In this document: positions 1 to 8,941 of the stretch, one piece after another
Numbering within the stretch: the stretch's first letter is position 1
Layout: every line of letters begins with the position of its first letter
Source of the DNA: Mycolicibacterium sp. lyk4-40-TYG-92
GTDB lineage: Bacteria; Actinomycetota; Actinomycetes; Mycobacteriales; Mycobacteriaceae
NCBI RefSeq assembly: GCF_030209435.1
Contig: NZ_JARVRX010000010.1
Span: forward strand, 1-64,000
Length of the DNA: 64,000 bases
Direction of reading: 5' to 3'
Notes under the pieces: generated by a model
The model's database searches: none
Told to the model about the DNA's origin: nothing
Seen by the model: the letters and a program-made list of their open reading frames with translations, nothing else
Made by a program: the position numbers and the translations under genes

Positions 1-515
1 GGGCTGTGGCCGGGCATTGGGAAGGTGACCTGATCCTGGGCAGTACCGAATCCGGCTCGGCGATCGGCACCCTGGTGGAGCGGTCCACCAGGTACGTGAT
101 GCTGCTGCACCTGCCTGATCATCACACCGCCGAGGCGGTGCAGAACGCGATCGTGGCCAAGATGCCCCGGTTGCCGGCGATGCTGCGCCAAACCTTGACC
201 TGGGATCAGGGCAAGGAAATGGCTAATCACGCCAAGATCACCGAAGCAATCGATCTGGACATCTACTTCTGCGATCCACATTCGCCGTGGCAGCGCGGCA
301 CCAACGAAAACACCAACGGTCTTCTGCGCCAATGGTTCCCCAAAGGCACCGACCTATCGATATTCCCCGAGGACTACCTCGACTACGTCGCCGCCAAACT
401 CAACAACCGACCACGCAAAACCCTCGACTGGAAAACACCAGCTCAGTGCCTCGATGAACTACTGTGCAATCCGTTCAGTTCACCCGCTGTTGCACTGGAA
501 CCTTGAATCCGCCCG
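1..515 (+). mobile_element. IS30-family insertion sequence, right end
   Basis: The transposase stop is followed within about 10 bases by a change from element-like sequence to a half-copy of a palindromic repeat that also occurs at 61622-61679. IS30 elements usually end within a few tens of bases of the transposase stop, so the right end is placed near 505-520. The left end is outside the window, so the terminal repeats and target duplication cannot be checked. Confidence 0.6.
3..506 (+). CDS. IS30-family transposase, C-terminal part (cut by window edge)
   Basis: This is the catalytic half of an IS30-type DDE transposase; the frame is already open at the left edge, so the N-terminal DNA-binding part lies outside the window. 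The stretch GHWEGDLI carries the first catalytic Asp, TWDQGKEM the second, and the block from SPWQRGTNEN to FPKGTDL holds the catalytic Glu and the Arg/Lys-rich strand typical of IS30. The family cuts and joins the element's inverted repeats. The remaining reading frame is intact up to a normal stop, so the element may be active. It is followed directly by what looks like an interrupted palindromic repeat. Confidence 0.93.
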   Translation, partial: AVAGHWEGDLILGSTESGSAIGTLVERSTRYVMLLHLPDHHTAEAVQNAIVAKMPRLPAMLRQTLTWDQGKEMANHAKITEAIDLDIYFCDPHSPWQRGTNENTNGLLRQWFPKGTDLSIFPEDYLDYVAAKLNNRPRKTLDWKTPAQCLDELLCNPFSSPAVALEP

Positions 516-520
516 CAGAT

Positions 521-543
521 CCCGCACCGAAACTGCACATTCG
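521..543 (-). repeat. Interrupted half of a palindromic repeat (type C)
   Basis: Read on the minus strand, this begins CGAATGTGCAG and matches 18 of 23 positions with the left arm of the complete palindrome at 61622-61679. The matching right arm is absent; the IS30 end sits where it should be. A second local inverted repeat (523-531 with 570-578, GCACCGAA against TTCGGTGC) overlaps it. Confidence 0.5.
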
Positions 544-627
544 ACGTAGTGCTTCGGGGCGTATGCATGTTCGGTGCGCGCCGGGATTCGGCCGCTGTAC
601 GCCTCTACACAGTGGTCAGATTGGCGC

Positions 628-1791
628 TCAGTGACTGACGCGCGCCGCCCAGGCCCCGCGCCGCACCACCGCGCGCACCTCGAGCTTGCGGTCCAGCACG
701 ACGAGGTCGGCAGACGTCCCGGGCGCCAACGCGCCGACATCGTCGAGACCCAGTGTGCGCGCCGGCGTCGTCGCCGTCATCGCCACCGCGTGCCGCAGCG
801 CCGACTCGGAGGCTGCTTCCAAACCCGTTGCCGCCGTACGGAACAACATGTCCATGGTGGCGGTGCCGCCCGCGATGGTGGACCGCTCGCGCAGCCGCGC
901 CACCGAGCCGCTGACCTCGACGTCGAGCCCGCCCAGTTGGTATATCCCGTCGGGCATGCCCGCGGCCGCCATCGCATCGGTGATCAGCGCGACGCGATCC
1001 GAGCCCGCGGTGACGGCCACCTGGTGAACGAGTGCGGGGTGGAGATGCACGCCGTCGGCGATGAGCTCCACCGTGACCCGGGAGTCCTCCAGTAGGGCCA
1101 GCGCCGGGCCGGGGTCGCGGTGGTGCAGCGGACGCATGCCGTTGAACACATGGGTGCCCACTGTGGCGCCCAGTTGCAGCGCCCGCTTGGTTTCCTCGTA
1201 GCTGGCGTCGGTGTGGCCCACGGCCACAATGACTCCCGCGTCGACGAAGCGTTCGATCGCGACATCGGCGCCGGGCAGCTCCGGGGCGATGGTCACCATG
1301 CGGATGGCGCCGTCGCCGGCGGCGAGGATGGAATCGATCTCGGCGGGGTCGGGATCCCGCAGCTGCGTCACGTCGTGCGCACCGCAGCGCGCGGAACTGA
1401 GCCACGGACCCTCGAGATGGATCCCCGCGACGACTCCGGCGCGCACCGCGTCGGCCAGGTTCTGCACCTGTGTCAGCAGGACATCCGGCGCCGCCGTCAC
1501 CAGGCTGGCCAGGGTCGTGGTGGTCCCGTGGGCACGATGAAATGCGGCTGCCCGCGCTACCTCGTCGGGATCGCCGGTGCTGTAGGAGAAGCCGCCGCCA
1601 CCATGCACATGCATGTCCACGAAACCGGGCACCACGACACCGTCCGGGTAGTCGAGATCGACGCCGCGGGGTGGAGCGCCACTGCCGCACGCCACGATGC
1701 GGTCACCATCGATCTCCAGCCACCCGGGCCGCGACACAGCGTCGAGCGCTGAGCCTCCCAAAACAACGGTCCCGGCCGAGATGAGCGTCAT
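628..1791 (-). CDS. nagA: N-acetylglucosamine-6-phosphate deacetylase
   Basis: Cytoplasmic amidohydrolase-fold enzyme of 387 residues that removes the acetyl group from N-acetylglucosamine-6-phosphate, feeding recycled cell-wall amino sugar into glycolysis or back to wall synthesis. Visible motifs are the metal-binding HVH at residues 61-63 following GFVDM, the HLEGPWL strand, a VGHTDA histidine, the THVFNGM substrate loop, and the catalytic Asp in LITDAMAAAG. Length fits the family. It begins 13 bases after dacB1 stops, so the two are probably co-transcribed, linking D-Ala trimming of peptidoglycan to amino-sugar recycling. In M. tuberculosis these two genes are separated by sugI, which is absent here. 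Confidence 0.96.
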   Translation of the reverse strand: MTLISAGTVVLGGSALDAVSRPGWLEIDGDRIVACGSGAPPRGVDLDYPDGVVVPGFVDMHVHGGGGFSYSTGDPDEVARAAAFHRAHGTTTTLASLVTAAPDVLLTQVQNLADAVRAGVVAGIHLEGPWLSSARCGAHDVTQLRDPDPAEIDSILAAGDGAIRMVTIAPELPGADVAIERFVDAGVIVAVGHTDASYEETKRALQLGATVGTHVFNGMRPLHHRDPGPALALLEDSRVTVELIADGVHLHPALVHQVAVTAGSDRVALITDAMAAAGMPDGIYQLGGLDVEVSGSVARLRERSTIAGGTATMDMLFRTAATGLEAASESALRHAVAMTATTPARTLGLDDVGALAPGTSADLVVLDRKLEVRAVVRRGAWAARVSH

Positions 1792-1804
1792 CGCCCGTCA
1801 GTCT

Positions 1805-3052
1805 CTACCGGTCGGCGTGCTGTGGGCGCCGATTGATCGAACGGGCAGCCATCATCAGCGAGAGCACCACCGCGGCCCCGACCACGCCGACGCCGACGCG
1901 GATCGGCACCGCATCGACCGACGGCAGGCCGTCGAAGGCGGGGGCGGCCACGGGATGCTTGGCGTCGGGCTTGCGCTGGGTGAGTGACGGGTCCGGTTCG
2001 ATCAGGGTGCCGACCTTGGTGCCGGGCGGGGTCGCGAAGCCGTAGTCCAGCAGGCGTGCGGCCTGCTCCCATGGCGCGATCGGAACCCGGGTGCCGTGCA
2101 GCAGAATCGCGACCAGACGACGTCCGCCGCGATCGGCGGCGCCGACGAACGTCTGGCCGGCGTCGTCGGTGTAACCGGTCTTGCCGCCGAGCGCGCCCGG
2201 GTAGTTGTAGAGCAGCTTGTTGTCGTTCTCCAGCTCGTAGCCTGGGTGGTCGCCGGGCTCGCCGGGCTTGGCCGGGTGGCCGGGGAAGTTGTACTTCTGC
2301 GTCGCGACGATCGAGGCGAACGTCGGGTTCTGCCAGGCGTAGCGGTAGAACAGGCCCATGTCGTAGGCCGAGGTACTCATGCCCGGGCCGTCGAGTCCGG
2401 ACGGGGTGGCCGCCCGGGTGTCGCGGCCGCCCAGCTTGGAGGCCAGGTCGTTGATCTTGCCGATGGCGGTATCCATGCCACCGACCTGCATCGCCAGGGC
2501 GTGCGCCGCGTCGTTGCCCGAGTGCATGAGCAGGCCGTGCAGCAGGTCGTTGACGGTGTAGACGCCACCGTCGTCGACGCCGACGCGGGTGCCCTCGGCG
2601 GCAGCGTCCTCCGGGGTGCCGGTGACGCGTTTGTTGATGGGCAGTTCACGCAGCGCCTGCGTCGCGATCAGGACCTTGATGATGCTGGCCGGCCGGTGCC
2701 GGCCGTGCGGGTCCTTGGCGGCGATGATGTCGCCGTTGTCCAGGTCGGCCAGGATCCAGGCGTCAGCGGAGACGTCGCCGGGCAGTGGCGGCATGTCCGG
2801 TGCGGCGACGACGCCGCAGCTGCCCATCAGATCCCCGCCGAGCGGCGTGGCCGGCACGGGGATCGGGGCCGGCGGGTCGCCCGCCTTCGGCACCTCGGAC
2901 TGGTCGACCGCGGGCGGCGTATTCACCCGGTACGGGCACGGGTCGGCGGCCGGTGGCTCGGGATCGGCATAGGCCAACGCCGGCGCGGCCGCCAGGAAAA
3001 ACGCTGCTGCCAGGGCCGCAGCGCGTTGTGACGTTGATCGGGTGGTCGCCAT
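1805..3052 (-). CDS. dacB1: D-alanyl-D-alanine carboxypeptidase (PBP5 class)
   Basis: Exported penicillin-binding protein that removes the terminal D-Ala from peptidoglycan stem peptides. The 415-residue product has an N-terminal signal peptide ending near the AYA at residues 27-29, the active-site SIIK (Ser123, Lys126), SGN at 178-180 and KTG at 291-293. A hydrophobic helix near residues 382-404 followed by Arg residues is a C-terminal membrane anchor, so the enzyme probably works at the outer face of the membrane. A proline-rich stretch (about 35-90) separates signal and catalytic domain. The ATG start fits the signal peptide well. It heads a short unit with nagA. Confidence 0.95.
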   Translation of the reverse strand: MATTRSTSQRAAALAAAFFLAAAPALAYADPEPPAADPCPYRVNTPPAVDQSEVPKAGDPPAPIPVPATPLGGDLMGSCGVVAAPDMPPLPGDVSADAWILADLDNGDIIAAKDPHGRHRPASIIKVLIATQALRELPINKRVTGTPEDAAAEGTRVGVDDGGVYTVNDLLHGLLMHSGNDAAHALAMQVGGMDTAIGKINDLASKLGGRDTRAATPSGLDGPGMSTSAYDMGLFYRYAWQNPTFASIVATQKYNFPGHPAKPGEPGDHPGYELENDNKLLYNYPGALGGKTGYTDDAGQTFVGAADRGGRRLVAILLHGTRVPIAPWEQAARLLDYGFATPPGTKVGTLIEPDPSLTQRKPDAKHPVAAPAFDGLPSVDAVPIRVGVGVVGAAVVLSLMMAARSINRRPQHADR

Positions 3053-3133
3053 GGTGTCGTCAGATTAGGCGACGGACCACCGGATCCCTGGTTGCCGCGC
3101 TGTGACAATTGAGGTTGAAGTTACGAATGTGAA

Positions 3134-4147
3134 TTAGCTGACCGAAGCCTGGCGACGCTCGGGGATCGCGCAGTGCGCCAGCGCCGGCACCCCGATGGAG
3201 CTCATCCACAGCCGCCCGTCGTGCTCGACGAGTCCGGTCACCTGTCCGAACTGACGGTGCCGCATGCGCACGCCCGCGACCGCGGCGCCGCTGTCGGGGT
3301 CGAAGGCGACGACCCACACCTCCAGCGGCATCTGCGGCTGCAGCGCCTCCGGCAACCGCCACACCAGCTGGCGCAGGATCGTCGGCCGCGGGGCCAGCCA
3401 TTCCGCGGCGGCGTTGATCGGGGTGACGAGCGCGACCCAGATCCGGCCGTCGGCGCCCGTCGAGATGTTGTCGGGCATGCCCGGCAGGTTGACCGCGAGC
3501 GGCGTGATGGTCCCGGCCTGCGGTCCGGACAGCCAGTACTTCGACAGCCGGCGTCCCTGCGTCTCGGCGAACACCAGCGCGGTGCCGTCGGCGGTGACGG
3601 TGACGCCGTTGGCGAAGTACAAGCCGTCGCGCAGCGTGCTCACCGTGCCGTCGGTCGCCAGCTTGTACAGGCCGCCGTCACCGCGGGCCTCGAGGATCGC
3701 CGCGCGGAAATGCTCGTAGTGGAACGAGCTGGTCGACTCGGTGAAATAGATTGTGCCGTCCTCGGTTTCGGTCACGTTCGAACAGAACCGCAGCGGCCGG
3801 CCGTCGATATCGGGCACCAGCACCTCAAGTGCGCCGGTGCCGGGGTCCAGGGACATCAGCCCGCGATAGCTGTCGCAGACCAGCAGCCGTCCGTCGCGGG
3901 CGACGTGCAGCCCCAGCGGTCGGCCTCCGGTGTCGCCCACGACATCGATGCTGCCGTCCGGGGCGATCCGCACGATCCGTCCGTCGACCAGGCCCGTCCA
4001 CAACGCGCCGTCGGCGCCGACAACCACGTCCTCCGGGGCATCGCCCGGCATCGGCACGATGGTGAGTTCTGCGGGCGGGAAATCGGGCAGGGCGTCGACC
4101 GGCGGTGGGGTCCAGCGCACCGGGTTGATGGGCGGCTTGTTCGACAC
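3134..4147 (-). CDS. SMP-30/gluconolactonase-like (strictosidine-synthase-like) protein
   Basis: A beta-propeller protein of about 337 residues. Repeated short strands of the form GADGALWTGLVDGRIVRI, RDGRLLVCDSY and EDGTIYFTES are typical of the SMP-30/gluconolactonase/LRE and strictosidine-synthase-like families, whose members are metal-dependent lactonases or esterases. I see no signal peptide, so a cytosolic location is inferred. The frame is open further upstream, but the GTG at 4147 is preferred because it is where the conserved-looking protein begins and the upstream codons would encode Arg/Pro-rich noise and overlap an inverted repeat. The substrate cannot be told from sequence. Confidence 0.75.
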   Translation of the reverse strand: MSNKPPINPVRWTPPPVDALPDFPPAELTIVPMPGDAPEDVVVGADGALWTGLVDGRIVRIAPDGSIDVVGDTGGRPLGLHVARDGRLLVCDSYRGLMSLDPGTGALEVLVPDIDGRPLRFCSNVTETEDGTIYFTESTSSFHYEHFRAAILEARGDGGLYKLATDGTVSTLRDGLYFANGVTVTADGTALVFAETQGRRLSKYWLSGPQAGTITPLAVNLPGMPDNISTGADGRIWVALVTPINAAAEWLAPRPTILRQLVWRLPEALQPQMPLEVWVVAFDPDSGAAVAGVRMRHRQFGQVTGLVEHDGRLWMSSIGVPALAHCAIPERRQASVS

Positions 4148-4156
4148 GTGTAGACG

Positions 4157-4170
4157 GTAACGCCTGTTAC
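4157..4170. promoter_or_regulatory. Short inverted repeat before the SMP-30-like gene
   Basis: GTAAC, four bases, GTTAC: a perfect 5-base inverted repeat ending about 10 bases upstream of the chosen GTG start of the SMP-30-like gene (which reads leftwards). Its position in the leader suggests a repressor site, but no regulator can be assigned. Confidence 0.3.
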
Positions 4171-4181
4171 TCGTCGGCAGA

Positions 4182-4223
4182 CGTGAAAACCCCCAATTTC
4201 CCATCAAATCAGGGGTTTTCGCG
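4182..4223 (-). terminator. Stem-loop between permease and SMP-30-like gene
   Basis: A 12-base-pair stem (4182-4193 with 4212-4223, one G-T pair) encloses an 18-base loop, about 40 bases past the permease stop. There is no following T-run in the direction of transcription, so it may be a mycobacterial non-canonical terminator, a processing site, or an mRNA-stabilising hairpin. Confidence 0.45.
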
Positions 4224-4265
4224 ATCTCCGGGTAGCGGTATCGGGCCTGCCTCGTGGGAGAACCG

Positions 4266-5975
4266 TCAGTCTCGGCGGACTTCCTCGCCGGTGGCCGTAT
4301 CCACCGCGGTCTCGCCGGGCGGCAGGTTCGACAGGTCGGGCGCGATGACTGTCGGCATGTCACCGGAGTCCGGCAGTCCGAAATGGGGCGGTCCGGAACG
4401 AGCGGAGGCCGGCGAATCCAGTACCAGGTCGTGGCGCCGCGGCAGCGTCAGTCCGCGGAAGTACTCCGGGCGTGCGACGCGCCAGGCAAACATCAGCACC
4501 ACGCCGAGCAGCAGCCCGACGACGCCGACCACACCCACCGCACCGAAACCGAAAATCGTGACGTCGTGGTGGTTTTCGTCCTTCAGCCAGTCCGGCTTGC
4601 TGTATTGGATCAGGCCGTAGCCGAACACCACCGACAGCGTGATGCCACCGAGCAGCGGCAACAGGCCACGCATCACGAAGTCACGAATATTGCGGGTCAA
4701 GGTCTTTCGGTAGAACCACGCGCAGGCGAAGCCGGTCAGCGCGTAGTAGAACGCGATCATCAAACCGACCGAACCGATCAGTGCTGTCAGCAGATCGGCG
4801 CTGATCGCGGTGAACAGGACGTAGCACAGCACCGACGCCAAGCCCATCACGATGGTGGAGGTGGTGGGCGTCAGATACTGGCGGTGAATCTTCGCGAAAC
4901 TCTGCGGCAGTGCGCGGTATACGCCCATGGACAGGGTGGTGCGCGCGGTCGGCATGATGGTGGTCTGTGTCGAGGCTGCCGCCGAGGTCAGGATCGACGC
5001 CGACAGCAGCAGCATCCCGATCTTCCCAATCACGCTGTCGCCGAACAACGATGGCCCGATAGCGGTGAACACGTCCTTGGCGTTCTCCTGGTTGCCCAGC
5101 CCGATGCCTTCGGTGCCCACGCCCGCGAACGCGATGGTCGAGACGGTCACCAGTGCATAGGTGGCCAGCAGCAGGAACGTCGAGATGACGGCGGCGCGGC
5201 CGGGGGTGCGGCCCGGATCGTCGGACTCCTCGTTGCACGCCACGGCGGTGTCCCAGCCCCAGTAGATGAAGATGGTCGCCAGCACCGCCGGCGCGATCAC
5301 CGTGCCGAAATCCATTCCGCCAGGCCAGAACCAGGACCAGGACGGCATGATCGAGTAGGCATGCCCGTGGTTCGTGTAGACCTTCACCAGTGCCACGACC
5401 GACACCACGATGAGCACGACGACCTCGACCGTCAACAGCACGTACTGCAGCCGCGCCGACACCTCGATGCCGCGGTAGCAGATGTACGTCATCAGGATGA
5501 TCCAGATGACGCCCGCCACCGTCGACCACAGCGTGCTGTTCGCCAGACCGGCGGCCGAATGCCAGCCCAGGTCACCGACGAACGTGAACGAATACGACCC
5601 GGCGATCTGCGCGAGATTGGCCATCACGATGACGTCGGAAGCGATGATGCCCCAGCCGCCCAGCCAGCCGACGACGGGACCGAAGGCGCGGGCCGCCCAG
5701 GTGAACGTGGTGCCGCAGTCGGGCTCGGCCTTGTTCAGTTCCTGGTAGGCGACGGCGATGAGGTACATCGGCACGAACGAAATAAGCATGATCGCAGGTG
5801 CTTTGACCCCGGCGAGCAGCGTACCGCCGGCGGCGATGACCAGCCCGAGTGTCGCTGCGAGGCTGTATGCCGGTGCGGTGGACGCCAGCCCGACCACCAC
5901 GCTGGACACCAGACCGAGGGCACCCCGTTTGAGGCCTTTGTCCCGGGCGACGATGTCTGGCGCGGTCGTAGTCAT
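4266..5975 (-). CDS. APC-family amino-acid permease
   Basis: Integral membrane transporter of 569 residues with about 12-14 hydrophobic segments starting near residue 20 (LGLVSSVVVGLASTAPAYS), which contains the small-residue-rich first helix seen in amino acid-polyamine-organocation permeases. The long C-terminal tail is hydrophilic and acidic. The ATG at 5975 is chosen because AGGGAG lies five bases before it and the hydrophobic core starts right after; the longer open frame is antisense to sigJ. The substrate is probably an amino acid or amine, judging only from the family. No adjacent catabolic gene identifies it more closely. Confidence 0.88.
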   Translation of the reverse strand: MTTTAPDIVARDKGLKRGALGLVSSVVVGLASTAPAYSLAATLGLVIAAGGTLLAGVKAPAIMLISFVPMYLIAVAYQELNKAEPDCGTTFTWAARAFGPVVGWLGGWGIIASDVIVMANLAQIAGSYSFTFVGDLGWHSAAGLANSTLWSTVAGVIWIILMTYICYRGIEVSARLQYVLLTVEVVVLIVVSVVALVKVYTNHGHAYSIMPSWSWFWPGGMDFGTVIAPAVLATIFIYWGWDTAVACNEESDDPGRTPGRAAVISTFLLLATYALVTVSTIAFAGVGTEGIGLGNQENAKDVFTAIGPSLFGDSVIGKIGMLLLSASILTSAAASTQTTIMPTARTTLSMGVYRALPQSFAKIHRQYLTPTTSTIVMGLASVLCYVLFTAISADLLTALIGSVGLMIAFYYALTGFACAWFYRKTLTRNIRDFVMRGLLPLLGGITLSVVFGYGLIQYSKPDWLKDENHHDVTIFGFGAVGVVGVVGLLLGVVLMFAWRVARPEYFRGLTLPRRHDLVLDSPASARSGPPHFGLPDSGDMPTVIAPDLSNLPPGETAVDTATGEEVRRD

Positions 5976-6056
5976 CTGCTCCCTGCTCACTCCTGGCGAT
6001 TGACCAGAAGATGCTACGGTTCGCCGCCTCGAAGCGACGAGTCGTAGGTTGGTGGG

Positions 6057-7286
6057 GTGACCACTGCGCAGGACACCGACGAATTCGAGCGGCTGCGCCC
6101 GCACCTGCTGTCCGTCGCCTACCGGCTGACCGGTGTGTACGCCGACGCCGAAGACATCGTGCAGGACGCCTGGTTGCGTTGGCACAGTGCGGATGTCGAC
6201 GCCATCGAAGAGCCCCGCGCCTGGCTGACGACTGTGGTCAGCCGACTCGGCCTGGACCGACTGCGGTCCGCCGCGCACCGCCGCGAGGCGTATTTCGGCG
6301 AGTGGCTGCCCGAACCGGTGGTGACGGGATTCGACGCCGCCGACCCGTTGGCCGCGGTGGTCGCGGGGGAGGACGCCCGCTTCGCCGCGATGGTGGTGCT
6401 GGAGCGGCTGACACCTGATCAGCGCGTGGCCTTCGTGCTGCACGACGGCTTCGCGGTGCCGTTCTCCGAGATCGCCTCGGTTCTCGGCGTGACGGACGCG
6501 AGTGCGCGGCAGCTCGCATCCCGCGCCCGGCGTGCGGTCGCCGAGGCCCCGGCGCCGCCGCCCGACGCCGGCCACAACGAGGTCGTCGGCAAGTTGATGG
6601 CCGCGCTCGCCAGTGGGGACATGGCCGCGGTCGTCGAACTGCTGCATCCCGATGCCACGTTCACCGGCGACTCCAATCGGCGGGCACCCACGGCGCCCCG
6701 CACCATCGTCGGCGCGGACAAGGTGGCGCGGTTCCTGTTCGGGCTGGCGAGACGTTATGGGCCGCAGTGGCTTTCGACTTCGCAGTTGGCGCTCATCAAC
6801 GGCGAGCTCGGTGCATACAATCCTGGCCTGCCGGCCGACGGCGAGCATCCCGAGATGCTGCCCCGCGTCACCGCGCTGGCCGTGCGGGACGGCAAGGTCG
6901 TCGCGCTGTGGGACATCGCGAACCCGGACAAGTTCACGGCGTCACCGCTGAAGTCTGGCGAGGTTTCTTACAGGACGTACGGAATCAACGCCTTGCGGTC
7001 GCTCGGGTACTCGGGAAACTTCTCCTGGTACCAGGTGTGCGTGCCCAGCGCCCGGGGAATCAGGTTGCCCGCGGTGATCAGCAGGATGGCGACGCCGGGC
7101 AGCGCCCACGTCAGCAGCGCGAAGCCGGACCAGGCGATGAGCTCGCCCAGGTATGCCGGGCTGGTGACGAACCGGAAGCCGCCACCGAACGGAATCCGGT
7201 ACTCCGCACCGCCGGGATTGTTCTTGTCGCGCAAGTTCCGCACGATCGATTCGGAGCTCACCAGCAGCGCGAAACCGCACAGGTAG
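6057..7286 (+). CDS. sigJ: ECF41-type sigma factor SigJ, with abnormal C-terminal run-on
   Basis: Extracytoplasmic-function sigma factor with the fused SnoaL-like domain of the ECF41 group. Region 2 runs from RLRPHLLSVAYRLTG to about residue 60, region 4 (LTPDQRVAFVLHDGF, then a helix-turn-helix) covers about 120-165, and the SnoaL-like part about 180-300. The linker WLPEP and the NPDKF motif are group signatures that tune sigma activity. Proteins of this group normally end shortly after NPDK, near position 6960, giving about 310 residues. Here no stop occurs until 7286, so about 100 extra residues are read antisense to the neighbouring gene. That tail is probably non-native or the result of a lost stop. 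Confidence 0.9.
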   Translation: MTTAQDTDEFERLRPHLLSVAYRLTGVYADAEDIVQDAWLRWHSADVDAIEEPRAWLTTVVSRLGLDRLRSAAHRREAYFGEWLPEPVVTGFDAADPLAAVVAGEDARFAAMVVLERLTPDQRVAFVLHDGFAVPFSEIASVLGVTDASARQLASRARRAVAEAPAPPPDAGHNEVVGKLMAALASGDMAAVVELLHPDATFTGDSNRRAPTAPRTIVGADKVARFLFGLARRYGPQWLSTSQLALINGELGAYNPGLPADGEHPEMLPRVTALAVRDGKVVALWDIANPDKFTASPLKSGEVSYRTYGINALRSLGYSGNFSWYQVCVPSARGIRLPAVISRMATPGSAHVSSAKPDQAMSSPRYAGLVTNRKPPPNGIRYSAPPGLFLSRKFRTIDSELTSSAKPHR

Positions 7287-7759
7287 ATCGCCAACCCGAC
7301 CAGGAATCGGGGGTCGGTCAGCCACGCGGTGGTGTACTGCCCGAAGAAGTCGTGGCTGAACAGGGTCCCGTTGAGGTAGCCGTGCATCGACGTGACCAGC
7401 ATGCCCATCACGATCACCGACACGTTGAAGGTGCCGCGCTTGCCGGGCGCCTGGCGGATGGCCAGTGGGAAGAACCAGCCCCGGTTGGCGTAGTGCAGCA
7501 GCCAGATCCCGGCCAGCACCAGCGATGTCGGCTCGAAGCGGTGTGGCCCGGCCAGGTAGCTGATGAGGAACACGACCGTCGCCGGGATCTCCATCAGCCA
7601 CCAGCCGAGCTTCGGGTTGAGATTCAGGCCGAGCTTCGTCGTCGAGAACCGTCCGTAGGAACTCTGCGCGAAGAAACCGCCGATGATCACGAAGGCGGCG
7701 AACGCGAAAGCAGCCGTCAGCACCGTGTCATAGAACGTGTTGCCGGTGTACCAGTGCAT
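6968..7759 (-). CDS. Steroid 5-alpha-reductase-like membrane protein (3-oxo-5-alpha-steroid 4-dehydrogenase family)
   Basis: Membrane protein of 263 residues with about six hydrophobic segments. The C-terminal block from VTSPAYLGEL to the end, with HTWYQEKFPEYPSDRKALIP, is the hallmark of the steroid 5-alpha-reductase/isoprenylcysteine methyltransferase-like superfamily, where these residues bind the nicotinamide cofactor. Known relatives reduce 3-oxo-delta-4 steroids; in a mycobacterium the substrate could be a sterol or a polyprenyl lipid. Its 3-prime end overlaps the run-on of sigJ by 319 bases tail to tail. Confidence 0.8.
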   Translation of the reverse strand: MHWYTGNTFYDTVLTAAFAFAAFVIIGGFFAQSSYGRFSTTKLGLNLNPKLGWWLMEIPATVVFLISYLAGPHRFEPTSLVLAGIWLLHYANRGWFFPLAIRQAPGKRGTFNVSVIVMGMLVTSMHGYLNGTLFSHDFFGQYTTAWLTDPRFLVGLAIYLCGFALLVSSESIVRNLRDKNNPGGAEYRIPFGGGFRFVTSPAYLGELIAWSGFALLTWALPGVAILLITAGNLIPRALGTHTWYQEKFPEYPSDRKALIPYVL

Positions 7760-8006
7760 GGGCGTTCCTCGCTGAACAGGCGGTTTCAGCGGCCGGGGCC
7801 GCTATTTCTGTAACGTGTTCTACCACTTGGATGGGACGTGAAGCCAGCGTCCCGCGCCCCGGGTGAGCCGGCGGAGACGTCAACCCTTGCGCGCGCCTTA
7901 CCGGCGCTGCGACGACACCCTGACGAACGCGCCTGCCCACGGCACGTCACGCGGGAGTCGTGTGAATACTCAGGCGTCGGACCAATCCCACGGCACACTG
8001 GTGGGC

Positions 8007-8855
8007 GTGACGGAGATTCTGCGATACAGCGCGTTTGCGGCGACCCCTGGCGGCGGTAACCCGGCGGGAGTGGTGCTCGACGCATCCGCACTCACCGCGC
8101 AACGCATGCAGGAGATCGCCGCCGAGGTCGGGTATGCGGAGACCGCGTTCATCGTCGACAGTGCGGGTGCTGAGTTCGGGCACTATCGGGTGCGGTACTT
8201 CTCGCCGGCGGCCGAGGTGCCGTTCTGCGGTCACGCCACCGTCGCCACGGCGGTCGCACTCACGGAACGACGCGGGCCGGGCACGTTCACCTTCGCGACA
8301 GCAGCGGGGGAGGTCGACATGACATCGACAGAGTCCAACGGCGAGGTGATAGTCGCCTTCACCAGCGTGCCACCACAGGTGCGCGACATCGATGCCACCG
8401 CACTTGACGCAGTCCTCGAGTTGCTCGGGCTGGTGCCAGGCGACCTGGATCCAGCCCTGCCGGTCCGCGAATCGTTCGCCGGTAACTGGCACCCGATCAT
8501 CTCGCTCGCCGACCGCGAGGTATTTCACCAATTCCGTTTCGCGCCTGCACCATTGGCCGCCCTGATGGACAAGCACGGCTGGACCGGCACGGTGACGGTG
8601 CTGCACCGGACAGCGTCTGACGAGTTCCTCGCTCGGAACCTGTTCCCGGTTGGCCGGATCAACGAGGATCCCGCGACTGGGTCCGCGGCCGCGGCCACAG
8701 GTGCGTACCTGCGCGAGGTCCTCGGCTTTGCCGGCGCCCGAACGGTCCGTATCCGGCAGGGGGAGCACGTCGGTCGCCCCAGTCTGCTGACGGTCACGGT
8801 GCCCGACACCGGCGGCATCGTGGTATCCGGTGGGGCGGTCTCGATCGCCCACTGA
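8007..8855 (+). CDS. PhzF-family isomerase/epimerase-like protein
   Basis: A 282-residue member of the PhzF family, made of two similar alpha/beta-barrel halves of the diaminopimelate-epimerase fold. The conserved general-acid Glu is at residue 45 (VGYAETAFIV), exactly where PhzF has it, and the second-half signature DPATGSAA is present. Substrates of most members are unknown; PhzF itself isomerises a phenazine precursor, but no phenazine genes are nearby. GTG at 8007 is chosen over a longer frame because the conserved protein begins with TEILRYSAF; the in-frame GTG six bases upstream is possible. The 247 bases upstream hold no other gene that I can support. Confidence 0.85.
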   Translation: MTEILRYSAFAATPGGGNPAGVVLDASALTAQRMQEIAAEVGYAETAFIVDSAGAEFGHYRVRYFSPAAEVPFCGHATVATAVALTERRGPGTFTFATAAGEVDMTSTESNGEVIVAFTSVPPQVRDIDATALDAVLELLGLVPGDLDPALPVRESFAGNWHPIISLADREVFHQFRFAPAPLAALMDKHGWTGTVTVLHRTASDEFLARNLFPVGRINEDPATGSAAAATGAYLREVLGFAGARTVRIRQGEHVGRPSLLTVTVPDTGGIVVSGGAVSIAH

Positions 8856-8941
8856 GTCCGATCGCCACCGGCGCTACGGTGACGTGGGCGATGCACGACT
8901 TCTGGCCGGGCGACCGCAAAACGTTGCCCGCGAGTCCATGA

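Noticed and set aside
523..578. Hairpin downstream of the IS30 transposase as a terminator
   Set aside because: The better explanation is a truncated type C palindrome next to the IS end; there is no T-run.
605..1690. Long antisense open frame over nagA
   Set aside because: Its product is Arg/Gly/Pro-rich low-complexity sequence typical of GC-rich shadows, and nagA on the other frame has all family motifs.
3052..3107. TGTCACA upstream of dacB1 as a second ECF41 promoter
   Set aside because: The next CGTC is 26 bases away, not 16, so the pair does not fit.
5976..6848. Extended N-terminus of the amino-acid permease
   Set aside because: The upstream frame is antisense to sigJ, while an ATG with a good ribosome site at 5975 precedes the first membrane helix.
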